From: Apostichopus japonicus | Taxonomy: Eukaryota; Echinodermata; Holothuroidea; Aspidochirotida; Stichopodidae | Assembly (NCBI RefSeq): GCF_037975245.1 | Contig: NC_092571.1 | Coordinates: 11,355,917 to 11,419,916 of the forward strand | Direction: 5' to 3' | DNA: 64,000 bases | Shown here: piece by piece, positions 1-12,280 of the stretch | Layout of the letters: the number at the start of each line of letters is the position of its first letter | Numbering within the stretch: position 1 is the first letter of the stretch | Program-made: the position numbers and the translations under genes | Notes under the pieces: generated by a model | Seen by the model: the letters and a program-made list of their open reading frames with translations, nothing else | Told to the model about the DNA's origin: nothing | Database searches by the model: none

Positions 1-242
1 CTTAAATTATCTGTATTTTTCTGCTCATTCAACTTGTATTATATCTTTCTTCCTTACCAGGGAGTCTTCTACTCTGTTAAGCCAATTCAGGCTTTATAGA
101 AGACTTCCTTTCACATTGTAATTTTTTTTTGATAAAACAAATAAATAAACAAATAAACTTCTGGCTGATAAATGTGTTTGTAAAGACAGGAATAACGAAT
201 GCAGTAGAGAACTCCAAACTCCATTACAACACTACTATATAG

Positions 243-364
243 TTACTTTTTAAGAAAAAGTCGCCCAAGAAAGAACCTGGGAGCGAAAACCAAACTACCG
301 AACGACTAATCCGCTTCCATCCCCAGTCCCTTGCATCGAGACTGTACATTTGTGTCATCGTTCG
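243..364 (+). repeat. Interspersed repeat, family R1, copy 1
   Basis: About 120 bp that recurs at 58661-58785 in the same orientation. Shared blocks include TTTTTAAGAAAAAG, AACCTGG, GCGAAAACCAAACTACC and CCCCAGTCCC. A more diverged copy may lie near 52234-52320. No coding potential or terminal repeats are evident, so this is probably a fragment of a dispersed element. Confidence 0.6.
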
Positions 365-1984
365 TTTTGGCAGATGGAACGTTTAGTTGTTAATGTGCTA
401 CCCAATCGCTCAATAGCGGGAGTTTTCACTTTCGCAAAATAAATACTTTTTATTCCATGAAATACAAAATGCACGAGCATTGTTACTATGAGCAACAGTG
501 TTATCCAAATGAGAAGGGTTGGGAATCCAGCCACCTGTCACGGCGTGAAAGATACATTTCGGTAACTAATCTGTCTACGCAAGCCTATATCTAGTGTATA
601 CAAACGTCAGCTCAGTTGCCTTTAGCCTAACTCAATAATAACAGGTTACTGATACTAGTGTTACTGTTAGCGCTACGCCATCTATACTCTTGTAGACTGA
701 AGGCCTATGCATAGACATAAATGTGTATTACCTAACATAACGCTGCGCGGTGTAATTGTAAAGGTATGGTAGATGCAAAGCTGTTGACTAAAGCCTGCAG
801 TCTTACCTTGCACTTAATACTGGCGGCTATTCCACTGTGCACCCATAGTAACAACGGGTAGGCCTGCATTAACTTTAATAGTAAAAAAGCATCAGTATAT
901 CACAGTTTATTCCTAGGGAAGCTGGAACTGTTACTAATAGGCTATATCAATTTGTAACTTGAATATTAAATATGAGGATAAAGGGCTAGGTATGCCTAGC
1001 TTATTCTACAATGTCAAGAATTTGCTTCAGGCTAATTGTGAGGTGCATGATTTCCCTACTTTGCTCTATATAATATTTATACTTGAGTAGGCCACCACTC
1101 AAAGGATGTGTAGACTCGTGCAAAAAGAAACGTCTTATGCCGGTAATCTGACCTAGTTTCAAATGAGGTGTAACAGAAGTATAAGACACCAGTCACACCA
1201 CCATCGATCCCAGAAAATACACACACAGCTTGCTACCGTCCGTAATTAGACACTAGTGTACAGTCAGTACATACAGCTGCGGTCAATACCCACAGCACAG
1301 TGTATAAACGATATAGCGATGGACATCTCAGGTCCAGCTAAAGATAACAAGGAATCACGTTTCATTACTGTCTGCATTTTGTAGCGACACGAACAAAACG
1401 TCACTTGCAAGCAACAGAAAGTTAACTTTTTTCAGATGGCCGCACGCGGTTTGGGGTGATTCTTCAATGCCTTTTACGTTTGTGGGACTTGGAGCATGGG
1501 AGAATTTACAACAACCTGAGCATACACATATTAGAAATGTACAGTATATTGAATATGGTAGACCTACCACCACTATAATGTTGAACATGCATTAGGTCTA
1601 CCTCCTTTTGTTAAAAACCAATATTTAGTTCCATTGAGAGAGGAAAACTTCACAGCTTTTTGCACATTCTGCTTGATGCAAAAAAAGAATCTTGTCAAAA
1701 ATATTATTAGCATGATGTGAAATAGTTGACATTTAATTTCTTCATGTTTTTAGCAAAGACATTTTTTTAAGCAATGCTATCCAAGGTAGTTTCTGAAATT
1801 GGCAACCAGGTGCAAACAGCCTCCGAATGTGTTTCATGGAAAATGTACAGCTCTCAGCCTTTCAAAGTATCAAAGTAGGAACCAATTATATACAAATCTT
1901 CATGATCACATTACTCTAGAAATATTTTAGGAGTTTAAATGATTGAAAGTAAAGATGATGAACTATTTTCATGTTTTCTTTCAG
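365..1984. other. Upstream region of the TCF19-like gene, first exon not identified
   Basis: Non-coding apart from the MITE at 1099-1477. The FHA exon at 1985 begins one base before a codon boundary, so an earlier exon ending in phase 2 must supply the start codon. I could not pick it confidently. A short ATG ORF near 1773 ends at a GT in the wrong phase. The first exon may lie here or left of the window. Confidence 0.4.
1099..1477 (-). mobile_element. TTAA-type MITE, copy 1 (diverged)
   Basis: Reverse-complement copy of the element at 9035-9402 and 28288-28653, matching along its whole length. The matches include the end block with ACTCGTGCAAAAAGAAACG and the other end with GATTCTTCAATGCC. 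The terminal TTAA is mutated at both ends, so this is an older insertion. It has no ORF of its own. Confidence 0.75.
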
Positions 1985-3864
1985 GTTATTGAAAGATGAG
2001 ACTGCCATTGGTCGCAACTCCATGGTTGTTGACTGTTATATCAACTCATCACTACATCCTAAGTTAATCTCCAGGGAACATGCCATTATTTCTCAGACGA
2101 GAACAGAAAATGGAATGGTCGAATTAACCATTCAAGACAGAAGTGTAAATGGAACATTTGTGAATGATAAAAAGGTAACGTTTCCAGAATGTTTTAGCAA
2201 CCACTTGCATTTACAACCAAATGTTCTCTCAAGATTGCCATGAAAATAAACTTCAGCACAAAAAAGTATTGCAATGTTGTATTCATGCCCCAAAGGTGTA
2301 CTGTCCATAGAATATGCAACCTTCCATAGCTAACTTAAGGAGTGTTAGCTCAGTGGTTAAAGTCAGTGCCTTTCAATCATAAGGTCCCGAGTTTGAGTCA
2401 CTCCAAGATTAATGTATGTCGTACAGTTACATAGTTGTTAACAATTCATAATCATGGACGTTAAAATATGAATCTAAGAGACTGACTTCGGTCAGCTTGC
2501 GGCTTTGATAAGCCAATGATGGCTTCTTCGCAAGTTCCTGCTTGCAGGAGGATCTAAAATACATACATACTGTACATACAAATCACTGCAGTAACTGTCG
2601 GCACCTTGCAGTGTGAAGCTGTTGAAATGATAGAAAAAGAACACAAGGGATCATATCCCTTTAATGTTGCACATCTAACAATTTGCCAAAACAGTTTGTA
2701 AAATTACAGATTGTTGTACAAAACTTTCTGTCTGACTTTTGCAAAACTTCTGACAGAAACACAAGTTTCTGTCTACCTTTTCTTATTACAACACAAAGAC
2801 TTTCACCGGTAGGTCAATATTTTCATCGTCTCTATCATTGATGTTTTGTCACTATGTTGATATGAAAAACTTGATCAGTACTGTATAGAGAACTTTTATG
2901 GGACCTGTAGTTCAGGTTTTCACTGTCATTAATTTACATCATTGTCAGAATCATTGTTATCATTGCTGTTGGGTACCACCATTGTTATGTTATCAATGTC
3001 ATGAAATAACAATCAAGCAGTCAGTCATCAATCGATACCTTTCAGAAGAAAAGCTCAAAAAAGAAAACCATTTCAGATTAGTTCATTATTTCTTGTTAAT
3101 ACAATACATGTCACTCATCTTTGGCGCTTCCACATGTCTAAGTTATTTAGTTGTATCATAATTACTTTTGAGAAGGATGTCAAGCCTTGCAAACTATTGT
3201 CCAGTCTTAGTCATGCAGAATGTTCATTTCGGTGTCCCTTCATCATTTGAAGAAAAAACATAAATTTTTGTGCCTGAGCGATGCCTGTTACAGTACCTGT
3301 TATAGTAACACTATATGTCTCATACTTCATATGAAATACTATATTTATGATTACAAACAAAATGAACAAAATCCAATTAACGATGAGTTTTTCTTTAAAT
3401 TTAAATTCATAATTAGTATTGAAAGGTTCAACTATTTGAGAAATTGCAGATTAAGAAACATTAAGTCACTTTTGTGGAGCTATGGAACGCCTTTCTCTTA
3501 TGTATGTCCTGATTTATTGATTTATTCAATTAGGCTTTTTTCGATTCACTTTCCTTTTACCCAATCTGTTTGCAGATTGTACATGTTCTTGCAATGTTGT
3601 TCAGTGTAGTATACATATAAAAAGTGAAGAATTTATGTAACAAATCATATGCAAGTTTCTGATCACATTGATGATTAACGATAAATGAAGGGAGGGGGGA
3701 AAAAATCTATAGTAACACTATTATTATATAACTCAAATTTGCTACAGATTCAAGGCTCCATCCACATTTCTGTTGGTGACACTGTAACATTTGGCCATCT
3801 TCAAGGGATCAGAGTTAAACCATGGGAAGTAGCTAAACAACCCAACTCTGAATTTAGATTCAAG
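1985..3864 (+). CDS. TCF19: Two exons encoding the FHA domain of the TCF19-like gene
   Basis: Exon 1985-2174 follows the acceptor TTTCTTTCAG and ends AAAAAG before GTAACG. Exon 3748-3864 follows GCTACAG and ends TTCAAG before GTGAGA. Both junctions are in phase 0. The translation carries the canonical FHA core residues: Gly-Arg of the first loop, Ser-Arg-x-His and Asn-Gly-Thr. These residues bind phosphothreonine in the family. The FHA N-terminal strand should lie in the missing upstream exon. Confidence 0.85.
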
Positions 3865-6800
3865 GTGAGAGACTCGTTTTATATATCTACAAACTTAAAA
3901 AATCACTTTGAAGACCGATTTTGGGTAAACCATTTCCGCTATTTACAGTTATGGACGTAGGTGAACGCATGATGTTTTACAGGTTCATATAGAGTTGTAG
4001 AAAACCAAAAAAATTGTCTGAAATACAGCATCCATCTCGATTTCATATTTGTTGGTAGAAAAATCACTGCCAACTAAAGGCATTAAAAAAAAGGGGGGAG
4101 GAGAAAGGCAAAAATATGAATAAATATTGGTAACAACTCTATTGATAAAGTAATTGCTTCCTGAACGACAAATTCTCCAAGTTTTTGTAATAAAGACAAA
4201 GCAAGTTTTTTGAAGTGAAAAAAACAATAAGTTGCCTCTAAAGTACTTGAGTAAACTGGAGACTATGCAGTACCTTTCTCTTTGATTCTGGAATCTAACG
4301 TTTTCGGGGCAAAATGATGATAAAAAAAAATGTTTCACCAGAAAAAACGCATTGTAATGTGAAGATATCTTAATATAGTGTTGAAAATGGTAATTCAATG
4401 TGTGAGAACATCATCCAAGTTTACATACACGTTTTAATATCTATGTACATTATTATTCGTCTTATTTGTTGTTTACAATTTTTAATGTTTTAAGCTCTTG
4501 TTATCAACCAATTTCCATTGTATTTTTATATGATTGGCTGAATAAATATCTATCTATCAATCTATAGTTGATGCTTATCTCCTATTCTCTCTTTGGCTTG
4601 AAATGATATTGTGTAGATAGAAGAGGTCACAGAACAGCAACCTATTTGCAGTCCCTCGTCGGTCAGACGATCGTTGAGCAGCTGTAAGAATAGTCCATCC
4701 AAGACACTCGCTGATGATGGTTCTTCCAACAGACAACCTTTGGGCAGCTATAATCACAACCAATCCAACAAGACATTGAATGGAGACATAAATAAAACAT
4801 TGAGCGTTTCTGTCAAGGATGCCGTCAGGAAGATAGAGAACATACCCGCAGGAACGCACGATGAAAAAATAGACCAAGAAACAAGGAATGGCTTGAAATT
4901 AAAATTGACGAGAAGATCTTCACCGTTGAGTAACTGTCACGTTGGATTAGTTGGAAGTGTATCTGACACTAAAGGTAAGGATGCTGACAGTCAAGAAATC
5001 AAAGAAAACTGTAACCGAGATGAGCAACGCTTACGAGAGATAAGGGAGATTACAAGGAGAGAGGGCGCTGTTAGTTGCGAACCGATCAGTAATCGACTAG
5101 AGGGTGACGACTGTATTACATCTTCGTTCAGTGAAAGTATCGTGCTGCCACCAAGTGACATTCTTCCAAAGCAACTTATTCTGGGAGTGCCCGCATGCAG
5201 AGTTCAACCTGTAACTCAACAAAAGACATTTACGGTCGAACGAAAGTTCGACTTTCCCTTCCTTAGCCGAGTGGAAAGCACCAGCGCATATAAAAATGAT
5301 GAAACAGGCGACGGGGACTCGACTATCGGTAAGTTAAAAATATAGCAGCAGCTGTAACCATGCCCTATCTCATAAGAAAAGTTATGTCAAAAATTGTCAT
5401 CATTAAACCTAGCTATTTGGCAAAGTTGTTCATGGCAGTTATCTCTCTTCCATCTATAGACCAATGAAAGATTAGTGTTAGGTTCTGTGTCTCCTATCAT
5501 ATCCTATCATGATCTCTTCATATTTTTCTAGAGAGTGATGAAGATATCTTTGCCATTACGTCTAAAGTTAAGAGCAAAGTTGAGAGGCTTCTAGATGAGG
5601 AGGAAGAGGAAGATTCTTTCTCGCCAAAGTTTCCCTCCTTTTCTGACGATGCCCTACCGACGTCTCTAGGCACCGCTGGGACTTCTATCGGAGGGATTAA
5701 CAACAGCACGAGATTCTACAACGACAGGCGGAAATCTATTCCTCAGTCAGGAGTCAAGCCAGGTATAGAGAAAGTCTTGAATATTTTCATTTTTCATCTG
5801 AATTAAACTGCTAGGCATGGAATATTTTTTCTGGTATCACATCCCAAAATGGTCAAATTTGATATACCAGTGAAAAAGACACATAGCAGGTTTGTATACA
5901 GGATTCATAGTATTTTATAATTGAGAGACAAATGTTCAAAACTGCTACACACAATGTGAATATTAAATTAGTCCCCGCTGTTTACAATTGGTGCACTCTA
6001 ACTTGAATGATAATGATATTTGATCCATCAAGGTTTATTGGAGCTGTGTTTATGTACTTCATTAATGTTTTTCCAGAGCCTCATCAAAGTTCATCTCTTT
6101 CAAATTAGATTTAACAAATTTGAGCTATTTTAACTTCTTTTGACAACACTGATATCAATCCTGACAACACTGATATCAATCCTGACATCACTGATATCAA
6201 TTCTGGCAACACTGATATCAATCCTGACAACATGGCCATCAATCCTGACAACACTGATATCAATCCTGACAACACTGATATCAATCCTGACAACACTGAT
6301 ATCAATCCTGACAACACTGAGCAGTCAATCCTGACAACACTGATATCAATCCTGACAACACTGATATCAATTCTGACAACACTGATATCAATTCTGACAT
6401 CACTGATATCAATTCTGACATCACTGATATCAATTCTGACAACACTAATATCAATCCTGACAACACTGATATCAATTCTGACAACACTGACATCAATCCT
6501 GACAACACTGATATCAATCCTGACAACACTGATATCAATCCTGACAACACTGATATCAGTCCTGACAACACTAATATCAATTCTGACAACACTGATATCA
6601 ATTCTGACATCACTGATATCAATTCTGACATCACTGATATCAATTCTGACAACACTAATATCAATCCTGACAACACTGATATCAATTCTGACAACACTGA
6701 CATCAATCCTGACAACACTGATATCAATCCTGACAACACTGATATCAATCCTGACAACACTGATATCAGTCCTGACAACACTAATATCAATCCTGACAAC

Positions 6801-7837
6801 ACTGATATCAATCCTGACAACACTGATATCAATCCTGACAACACTGCTATCAATCCTGACAACACTGATATCAATCCTGACAACACTGATATCAATCCTG
6901 ACATCACTGATATCAACAATGACAACACTCAGCAGTCAATCCTGACAACACTGAGCAGTCAATCCTGACAACACTGATATCAATCCTGACAACACTGATA
7001 TCTATTCTGACAACACTGATATTAATCCTGACAACACTGATATCTATCCTGACATCACTGATATCAACCCTGACAACACTGAGCAGTCAATCATGACAAC
7101 ACTGCCATCAATTCTGACAACACTGATATCAATCCTGACAACACTGATATCTATCCTGACAACACTGCTATCAATTCTGTTTCACCACTGCTGTCAGCTC
7201 GGACATCACCAATGATCTAGTCACCACTGATATTCTGAAGTAACTATTGATATTAATTCTGTCTTTACTGCTGACATCATATTTTGCATGATCAATTCTG
7301 CTATTAATTCTGAGATAAATCCTTCCCTCAGCAACATCCTTTTCATCAACCACTGAACTCAATGCAAGAAAGAGGAAATCAGACGGTGTGCTCCCCTCAG
7401 CCAAGAGGACAACCACAGAGTTTGAAGTATGTTCAGCGTCGGAGTGTCTCAGACCAACTGGGATCATGATACCGTGGGTAAGTTAAGGGTGGAGCCATTT
7501 GTGTTTCCCATGTGAACATCTCTTAGCCAGGTAAATACAATTGAATAGAAGTTATAAATAAAGAGTTTATTTGTATCTCAAAACAGTCATCAGCACTTGG
7601 CTATTAAAGACAAAATAACACACACACACAATAGAAACAAATTCATAGCATACCTTTTGTGGCTATGTTTGTGGCTATGTTTTGTATATGTTCATTCACT
7701 CTGTAATGGGCTTCTCTTTCTCTCTGCAACAGGTTCAGTGTGATGACTGCGATCAGTGGTTCCACACAAGCTGTGCCGGATGTAAATTTGAAGAAGTCCG
7801 CAAATCATCCGCTGCCTTTCGCTGCGGTTGTCTGTGA
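1985..7837 (+). CDS. TCF19: TCF19-like FHA and PHD finger protein (5' end missing)
   Basis: Six exons are supported: 1985-2174, 3748-3864, 4617-5328, 5532-5762, 7332-7477 and 7733-7837 (TGA stop). All have AG/GT borders and compatible phases, giving about 500 residues. The first two exons encode an FHA phosphothreonine-binding domain with AIGRNS, LISREHAII and DRSVNGTFVND, then GDTVTFGHL. The middle is a long Ser-, Lys- and Glu-rich linker with an acidic block (DEEEEEDSFSPKFP). The last two exons form a PHD finger, with CSASEC followed by VQCDDCDQWFHTSC and RCGC; the protein ends directly after it. FHA followed by a C-terminal PHD finger is the TCF19 architecture, a chromatin reader linked to cell-cycle genes. 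The linker is longer than I would expect for the vertebrate protein. The exon with the start codon is unknown. Family assignment is firm; one-to-one orthology is inferred. Confidence 0.85.
2339..2580 (+). mobile_element. tRNA-derived SINE, copy 1 (full length)
   Basis: A tRNA-like head spans 2339-2404, with pol III box A (TAGCTCAGTGG), a box B-like GAGTTTGAGTC and a paired acceptor stem (GGAGTG with CACTCC). A body of about 150 bp follows, ending in an ACAT-rich tail. The second copy at 26129-26340 matches from box B to the tail. The body holds three small hairpins: CTGAC-TTCG-GTCAG, GGCTT-TGAT-AAGCC and CCTGC-TT-GCAGG. It lies in intron 1 of the TCF19-like gene. Confidence 0.8.
4431..4562 (+). 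mobile_element. Possible LINE 3' tail remnant
   Basis: Non-coding sequence ending GGCTGAATAAATATCTATCTATC, which resembles the tandem-repeat tails of non-LTR retrotransposons. No ORF is attached. It sits in intron 2, just before exon 4617-5328. The call rests only on the tail. Confidence 0.25.
6143..7180 (+). repeat. 21-bp minisatellite, about 48 units
   Basis: The unit ATCAATCCTGACAACACTGAT varies at a few positions (CCT/TCT, AAC/ATC). A few units carry GAGCAGTCAATC, which changes the register. A ten-unit block starting at 6391 is repeated 210 bp later at 6601, a higher-order repeat. The array is open in several frames because the unit is 21 bp. However, exon 5532-5762 joins exon 7332-7477 in phase, so the array lies in intron 4. 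Confidence 0.9.
7332..7837 (+). CDS. TCF19: PHD finger exons of the TCF19-like gene
   Basis: Exon 7332-7477 contains a basic nuclear-signal-like stretch (NARKRKSDG) and the first zinc ligands, C-x4-C. It ends at CCGTGG before GTAAGT. Exon 7733-7837 follows CTGCAACAG and supplies the C-x2-C, H-x2-C and C-x-C ligands, completing the Cys4-His-Cys3 set. The TGA stop is at 7835-7837. The aromatic W before VQCDDC, and the second W in the QWFH segment, are where H3K4me3-reading PHD fingers have cage residues; methyl-lysine binding is inferred. Confidence 0.85.
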
Positions 7838-8610
7838 GTGAAGAAGTAAAATTGTGCCGTAACATCGGTTAAAGACATTCTTGACACCCTCTTTGGTCAC
7901 ACCAAGGAAACGTGCTCTCACGCCCGGTCCTTGGTTCATATCGACACCGCAGGCCGAGCTTTAACGTAATAGTTAAATATCTCGAGAGTGGCCTCAAAAT
8001 TCTAGAGAGGGGTGAATTCAATGACATTCTTAGCTTTCTCGAACATGAGCAAAGAATATTCGAGCGTTGGAAAGTGTAATTTACAATTACATCAATGTCT
8101 CTTGGATTACATCAGGATTGGCATCTCAATGGTTCAAAAGAGTGAGAGCTTTTTTTGATCTCACAGAATCTGAACATGATATGTATTTGAAGAAGGAGAA
8201 TTTTGTTGATTTCAGTACGACAGAAAATGTGAAAAAATTTTGTCGACTTTGATAGTGACTGAGCTGTGATGTACATTTGTTTGACTATGAGAGCAGAAAT
8301 TGTATTGTGTAGACTGTTAAAGGAGTATGTCCATATTCTGCACAGTTCAAAGTGCAGCTGTACAGCATCCACATTTACCCATGCGATAAATGTCATGGAT
8401 ACGGTTAATGGTATATAGTAAACAGGAGTAGAAATCCATGTTTTGCATTTGCTTTAAAAGGCAAATTTTCAATGATTTGGTGTGACTTTGAGATGGCTCA
8501 ACCTTTCATAATGGTAACTCCGGTGGGTATGAATCTGTCAGCTGACTTTTAACAGTGGTTTTTATTCAAGCCGGGGAATATCAGCATCACCTTAATAAAT
8601 ATCAAGTATG
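7838..8610 (+). other. 3' UTR of the TCF19-like gene
   Basis: Follows the stop codon without convincing ORFs. An AATAAA at 8594-8599 is a plausible polyadenylation signal. The exact transcript end is not determinable here. Confidence 0.45.
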
Positions 8611-9034
8611 TCTGGAACTTCGTGGTCACCGTTGACGTTGGAATACAGAGACAGGGTGGGGCATGTGCAATCAGGGTCCTTTGTTTAGTTAATACCCTAG
8701 ATTTGCTCTGAGGCAAATTATAATATCATCTTTCAGCCAGAATTGTACTTATGATATATTATAGTCTCCAAAAAAAGAAGGAAAAAAAAGCAGTAAGGTT
8801 TCAGCTATTCTGTATTTCAAGATCTTCATATTTAAAAAGTGCTGGAATGCTTCTTTAAGGCTAAATTGATGATGCGGTCAGCTGCTCAGTGCAGGCCTGA
8901 ATGTAAACTCTAACCCATTGTTTTATGAATTATAATAACTCAACCAAAACATGTCCTTTGAGCTCCATATAAAGAGCAGAGCAGGATTGTATGACATTAA
9001 ACAACATTCGTCCTTGATAAATCTGAACTACACT

Positions 9035-9402
9035 TTAAGGCATTGAAGACTCGCCCCAAACCGCATGCGGCCATCTGAAAAAGTTTAACTTTTTGTTGCT
9101 TGCAAGTGACGTTTTGTTTGTGTGGCTACAAAATGCAGACAGTAATGAAACTTGATACCTTGTTATCTTTAGCTGGACCTGATATGCCCATCGCTGTATC
9201 GTTTATACACTGTGCTGTGGGTATTGACCGCAGCTGTATGTACTGACTGTACACTAGTGTCTAATTACCGACGGTAGCAAGCTGTGTGTGTATTTTCTGG
9301 GATCGATGGTGGTGGCTGACACTTCTGTTACACCTCATTTGAAACTAGGTCAAATTACCGGCATTAGACGTTTCTTTTTGCGCGAGTCTTCATACCCTTT
9401 AA
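9035..9402 (+). mobile_element. TTAA-type MITE, copy 2
   Basis: Flanked by TTAA at both ends (9035-9038 and 9399-9402). The inner ends are imperfect inverted repeats: AGGCATTGAAGACTCGC at the left, and at the right the complement of GCGAGTCTTCATACCCT. Closely matches 28288-28653 and the inverted copy at 1099-1477. No ORF. The TTAA flanks suggest mobilisation by a piggyBac-like transposase; that is inferred. Confidence 0.8.
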
Positions 9403-10817
9403 ACGTGTCATTTGAGGTCATATAATTCTTCTGTTATCCCATCGAGGTTTGCAATGTAATGGTTTTGTGTATTTGACTATATAAATCTGGTCACTTTAAT
9501 TAATCGATGAAAACTCAGCTGTTTAAGGGTCATTTCTTAAAAAATTAAAAGTGTTTATAGAAGTATTTAACCTGGACTGATTTGCATTGGATTTTATTGG
9601 TCTACAACATATGGAAGTTTACTTTGTGCCTAAATTCAATACTTTAATAAGGTTGTCAGTAACTTCAGGATCATAATTCATGGACACAGAGACTTCTTAA
9701 GCATGATAAGAGTCTTTTGTTTTACCTGATACGCTAGCTTTGCTTGAGGGGCATGGGGGTGGGGAAGCATTTTTAATGTCATCTTCAATGTAAGTTAGTT
9801 CAGTTCATATGTGATTGATAATTAGCGTAGTTCATAGCTAGAACATAGTTCTAGATTCTTCAAGGGAATTCCCCTATTTTTGCTAAAACTCTGACTAAGC
9901 CATACACATAGTTACATACCCAGTGTAACAAAGAAATTTGTGTAGGTTACAATGTTTTGAATGCTTCTAAAATGAGCAACTTAATATTACTTAAAGTTCA
10001 ATGAAGAATATTCTTTGTCTTGAATCTAATGAAATTTCTTCACTTGTTTAATTAGTTTATGCCTTAATTTCATATCTTGATCCTGTAGCTGTATTGTTGA
10101 TGCCAGAGACGACGATGACAGATTATTAATGTTGGTGTCTTGGGGGGCGGGGGGAGAGGGGGTGTTTGATCGTTTCAGGTTAATACTCATTGAGTTGCAA
10201 GCTGTTTCTTATTCACCACTGCATTAGTCTATTATAATAAGGATAAGCAAACACAATGTTGAGCAAATTTATCCAAAACGTCATTGTTCAGAAGACAGGT
10301 AATATCCAGTTTGAAGAGTAAATGATATTGTACTCTGTGTAAATCTTAGACGAAAGTAACAGATTAGACATGCATTGTGGGCTCAAGAGGGAGTTGATTC
10401 AGATTGATGTTCATGTATGTGCATGTAGTTTTGTACGTCACTAAGTCACTGAAAGAGTCTGCTACAATTAGTCCGTTACAAGGAGGATAGGAAGCACCAT
10501 TGAGCAAGTTTCATCCCAAATGTTGTTGTTCAGGTGATATTCATTATTAAGAGTAAAATGACATTGTTCTTTTGTTGAAGTGTTAGATAAAAAGCAAGAA
10601 CCTTGAGAGACTTAATAAATCGAACTTATACCATGCTCGGGCTCTTTTAATTTTATACACGCATGATGGATAGTGACACATCAATATGTTCAGTGGGATA
10701 CCTGAGCTATTAGTTTAATTTAACGTAAGGGGACCATCACCACTTAGTAACCACACCACACACTGTGTCACATTGAATTGTTCTAACCTCAGGATCAATA
10801 TCCTCGAATATTATAAC

Positions 10818-10823
<6 letters not shown>

Positions 10824-10880
<57 letters not shown>

Positions 10881-10881
10881 G

Positions 10882-10945
<64 letters not shown>
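10824..10945. repeat. AT dinucleotide microsatellite
   Basis: Near-perfect (AT)n with occasional GTAT interruptions. Apparent Tyr/Ile ORFs across it are artefacts. Confidence 0.95.
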
Positions 10946-12014
10946 AGCAGTGGGATGCAGAAAGGGGAGAGGGTGGGATGGGAGGATGGCGCAGGGGGCG
11001 GTTGGTTCAGTCGGAGCATGTTTTAAAAGTTCAGCCGAATCAGAAATCACGAGACTGTATGTATTAGCAGTCTTTCGCTTAGATATAATTACATACCTAG
11101 TTTATAGTTTTTAACATACACAAGATTGCACCATTTGACGCCGAAACTTGTATTTGTTTTTAATAGGCGAGCACGCCCAGACCCGCTACATGAGAGTCGT
11201 CCTTGGCCCTTCCATGAAAATTCATGTCATTACCTACAAATCAGTCGGGCGAAATTTAGAATTTTCCCCAAACCCACTCACCCAGCGCATGTCTCTGTAT
11301 ATGAACAACACTTCTTATTAACCTTTTGTTTTCCCTATGGTTACATTTCGCTTATACCTTTGTACACTCCAATCCTACATGACTGGAATTTAATAGTCTC
11401 ATTCGTATAATTTAGTAAATTATCTTTGAGAGCGGATGAAACGGAAAGTGATATTTTATCCACCTCGGTTCTCCGCCCCCCCCCCCCTTCCCTCCCTCAA
11501 GTTCTACACTGGAAAATAAAACTTCTTCGCCACTGACATTCATTTATACTATAACTCACATTTACCCTAAAACCGAGACGCAATTATACTTTTATCCCGT
11601 CAAGTTAGTCACAGACATGGGCGGCGATCATGGGGGGGGGGGGGGGGGGGGGGGGTCGACATGTCACCCCCAATATTTTAGGTGGGGTATAGTATCTAAT
11701 ACCCCCCCCCCCAACATTTGGTGGCATAGTTTTTTTGTGGCTATAAATTGAAAATAAGGCTGAGATTATTTATCAAAATCATACTAGACGGCGGTTAAAA
11801 CTTCATCCAACACATGCTGCATGAGGTAAATGACACTTCGTGGTCGTTTCTGTAATCTGTCACCGTATAGCAAGTTTTCACTTATGATTATTATCATAAT
11901 GTCTGTACATCTCTTGTGTATGAGTGTTAAGTACGTACAATCATATATATGATCCACATCGATATGGGTTCACTGGGTTTCCATTTGGCCTGCTTCCTAC
12001 AAGATTTCTATTCG

Positions 12015-12280
12015 CAGGCGCGTAGCCGTAGCGTACCCCCCCCCCCCCCTTGAGCATATTTTATGTTTGTAATTTTTTTATGATATCGCTGGAATTTCAA
12101 AATAGAAAATGCTTAGCTGCAAGACACAAGGCATGGGAAGTGCCATTTCCAGCGATCTGGGAGGCATTTTCGGCTAAAATTTTCTTTTACGTCTTCGCGC
12201 CAATTTATGGTGGCGCTACGCTTAGATAGTTTGCCTACAAGCTTCGCCCCTCCCTTGGCAAATTCCTCGCTACGCGCCTA
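12015..12280 (+). mobile_element. Non-autonomous hAT element, family H1, copy 1
   Basis: Starts CAGGCGCGTAGCC and ends GCTACGCGCCTA, near-perfect inverted ends. Candidate 8-bp target duplications are TCTATTCG (12007-12014) and TCTAACCG (12281-12288), 6 of 8 matching. The interior matches 62194-62504, including GGAAGTGCCATTTCCAGCGA, and contains a C run. No transposase ORF. Confidence 0.75.

Larger units (their letters stand above)
8611..12006. other. Intergenic region with repeats
   Basis: No gene is recognised. It contains the MITE at 9035-9402, an AT microsatellite at 10824-10945, and a dispersed fragment at about 11190-11290. The fragment (AATCAGTCGGG with neighbouring ATTTTCATGGAAGG on the complement) is shared with 37213-37262 and, inverted, 53475-53540. 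Long C and G runs occur near 11478, 11633-11655 and 11701. Confidence 0.5.

Noticed and set aside
2339-2404. Possible functional tRNA gene
   Set aside because: The anticodon and T arms do not fold properly and box B is mutated; the repeat body, tail and second copy show it is a SINE head.
6232-6945. Repetitive ORFs on both strands of the 21-bp minisatellite
   Set aside because: Unit length divisible by three keeps frames open; neighbouring exons join in phase without it.
10795-11067. Tyr/Ile-rich ORFs
   Set aside because: Translation of an AT microsatellite.
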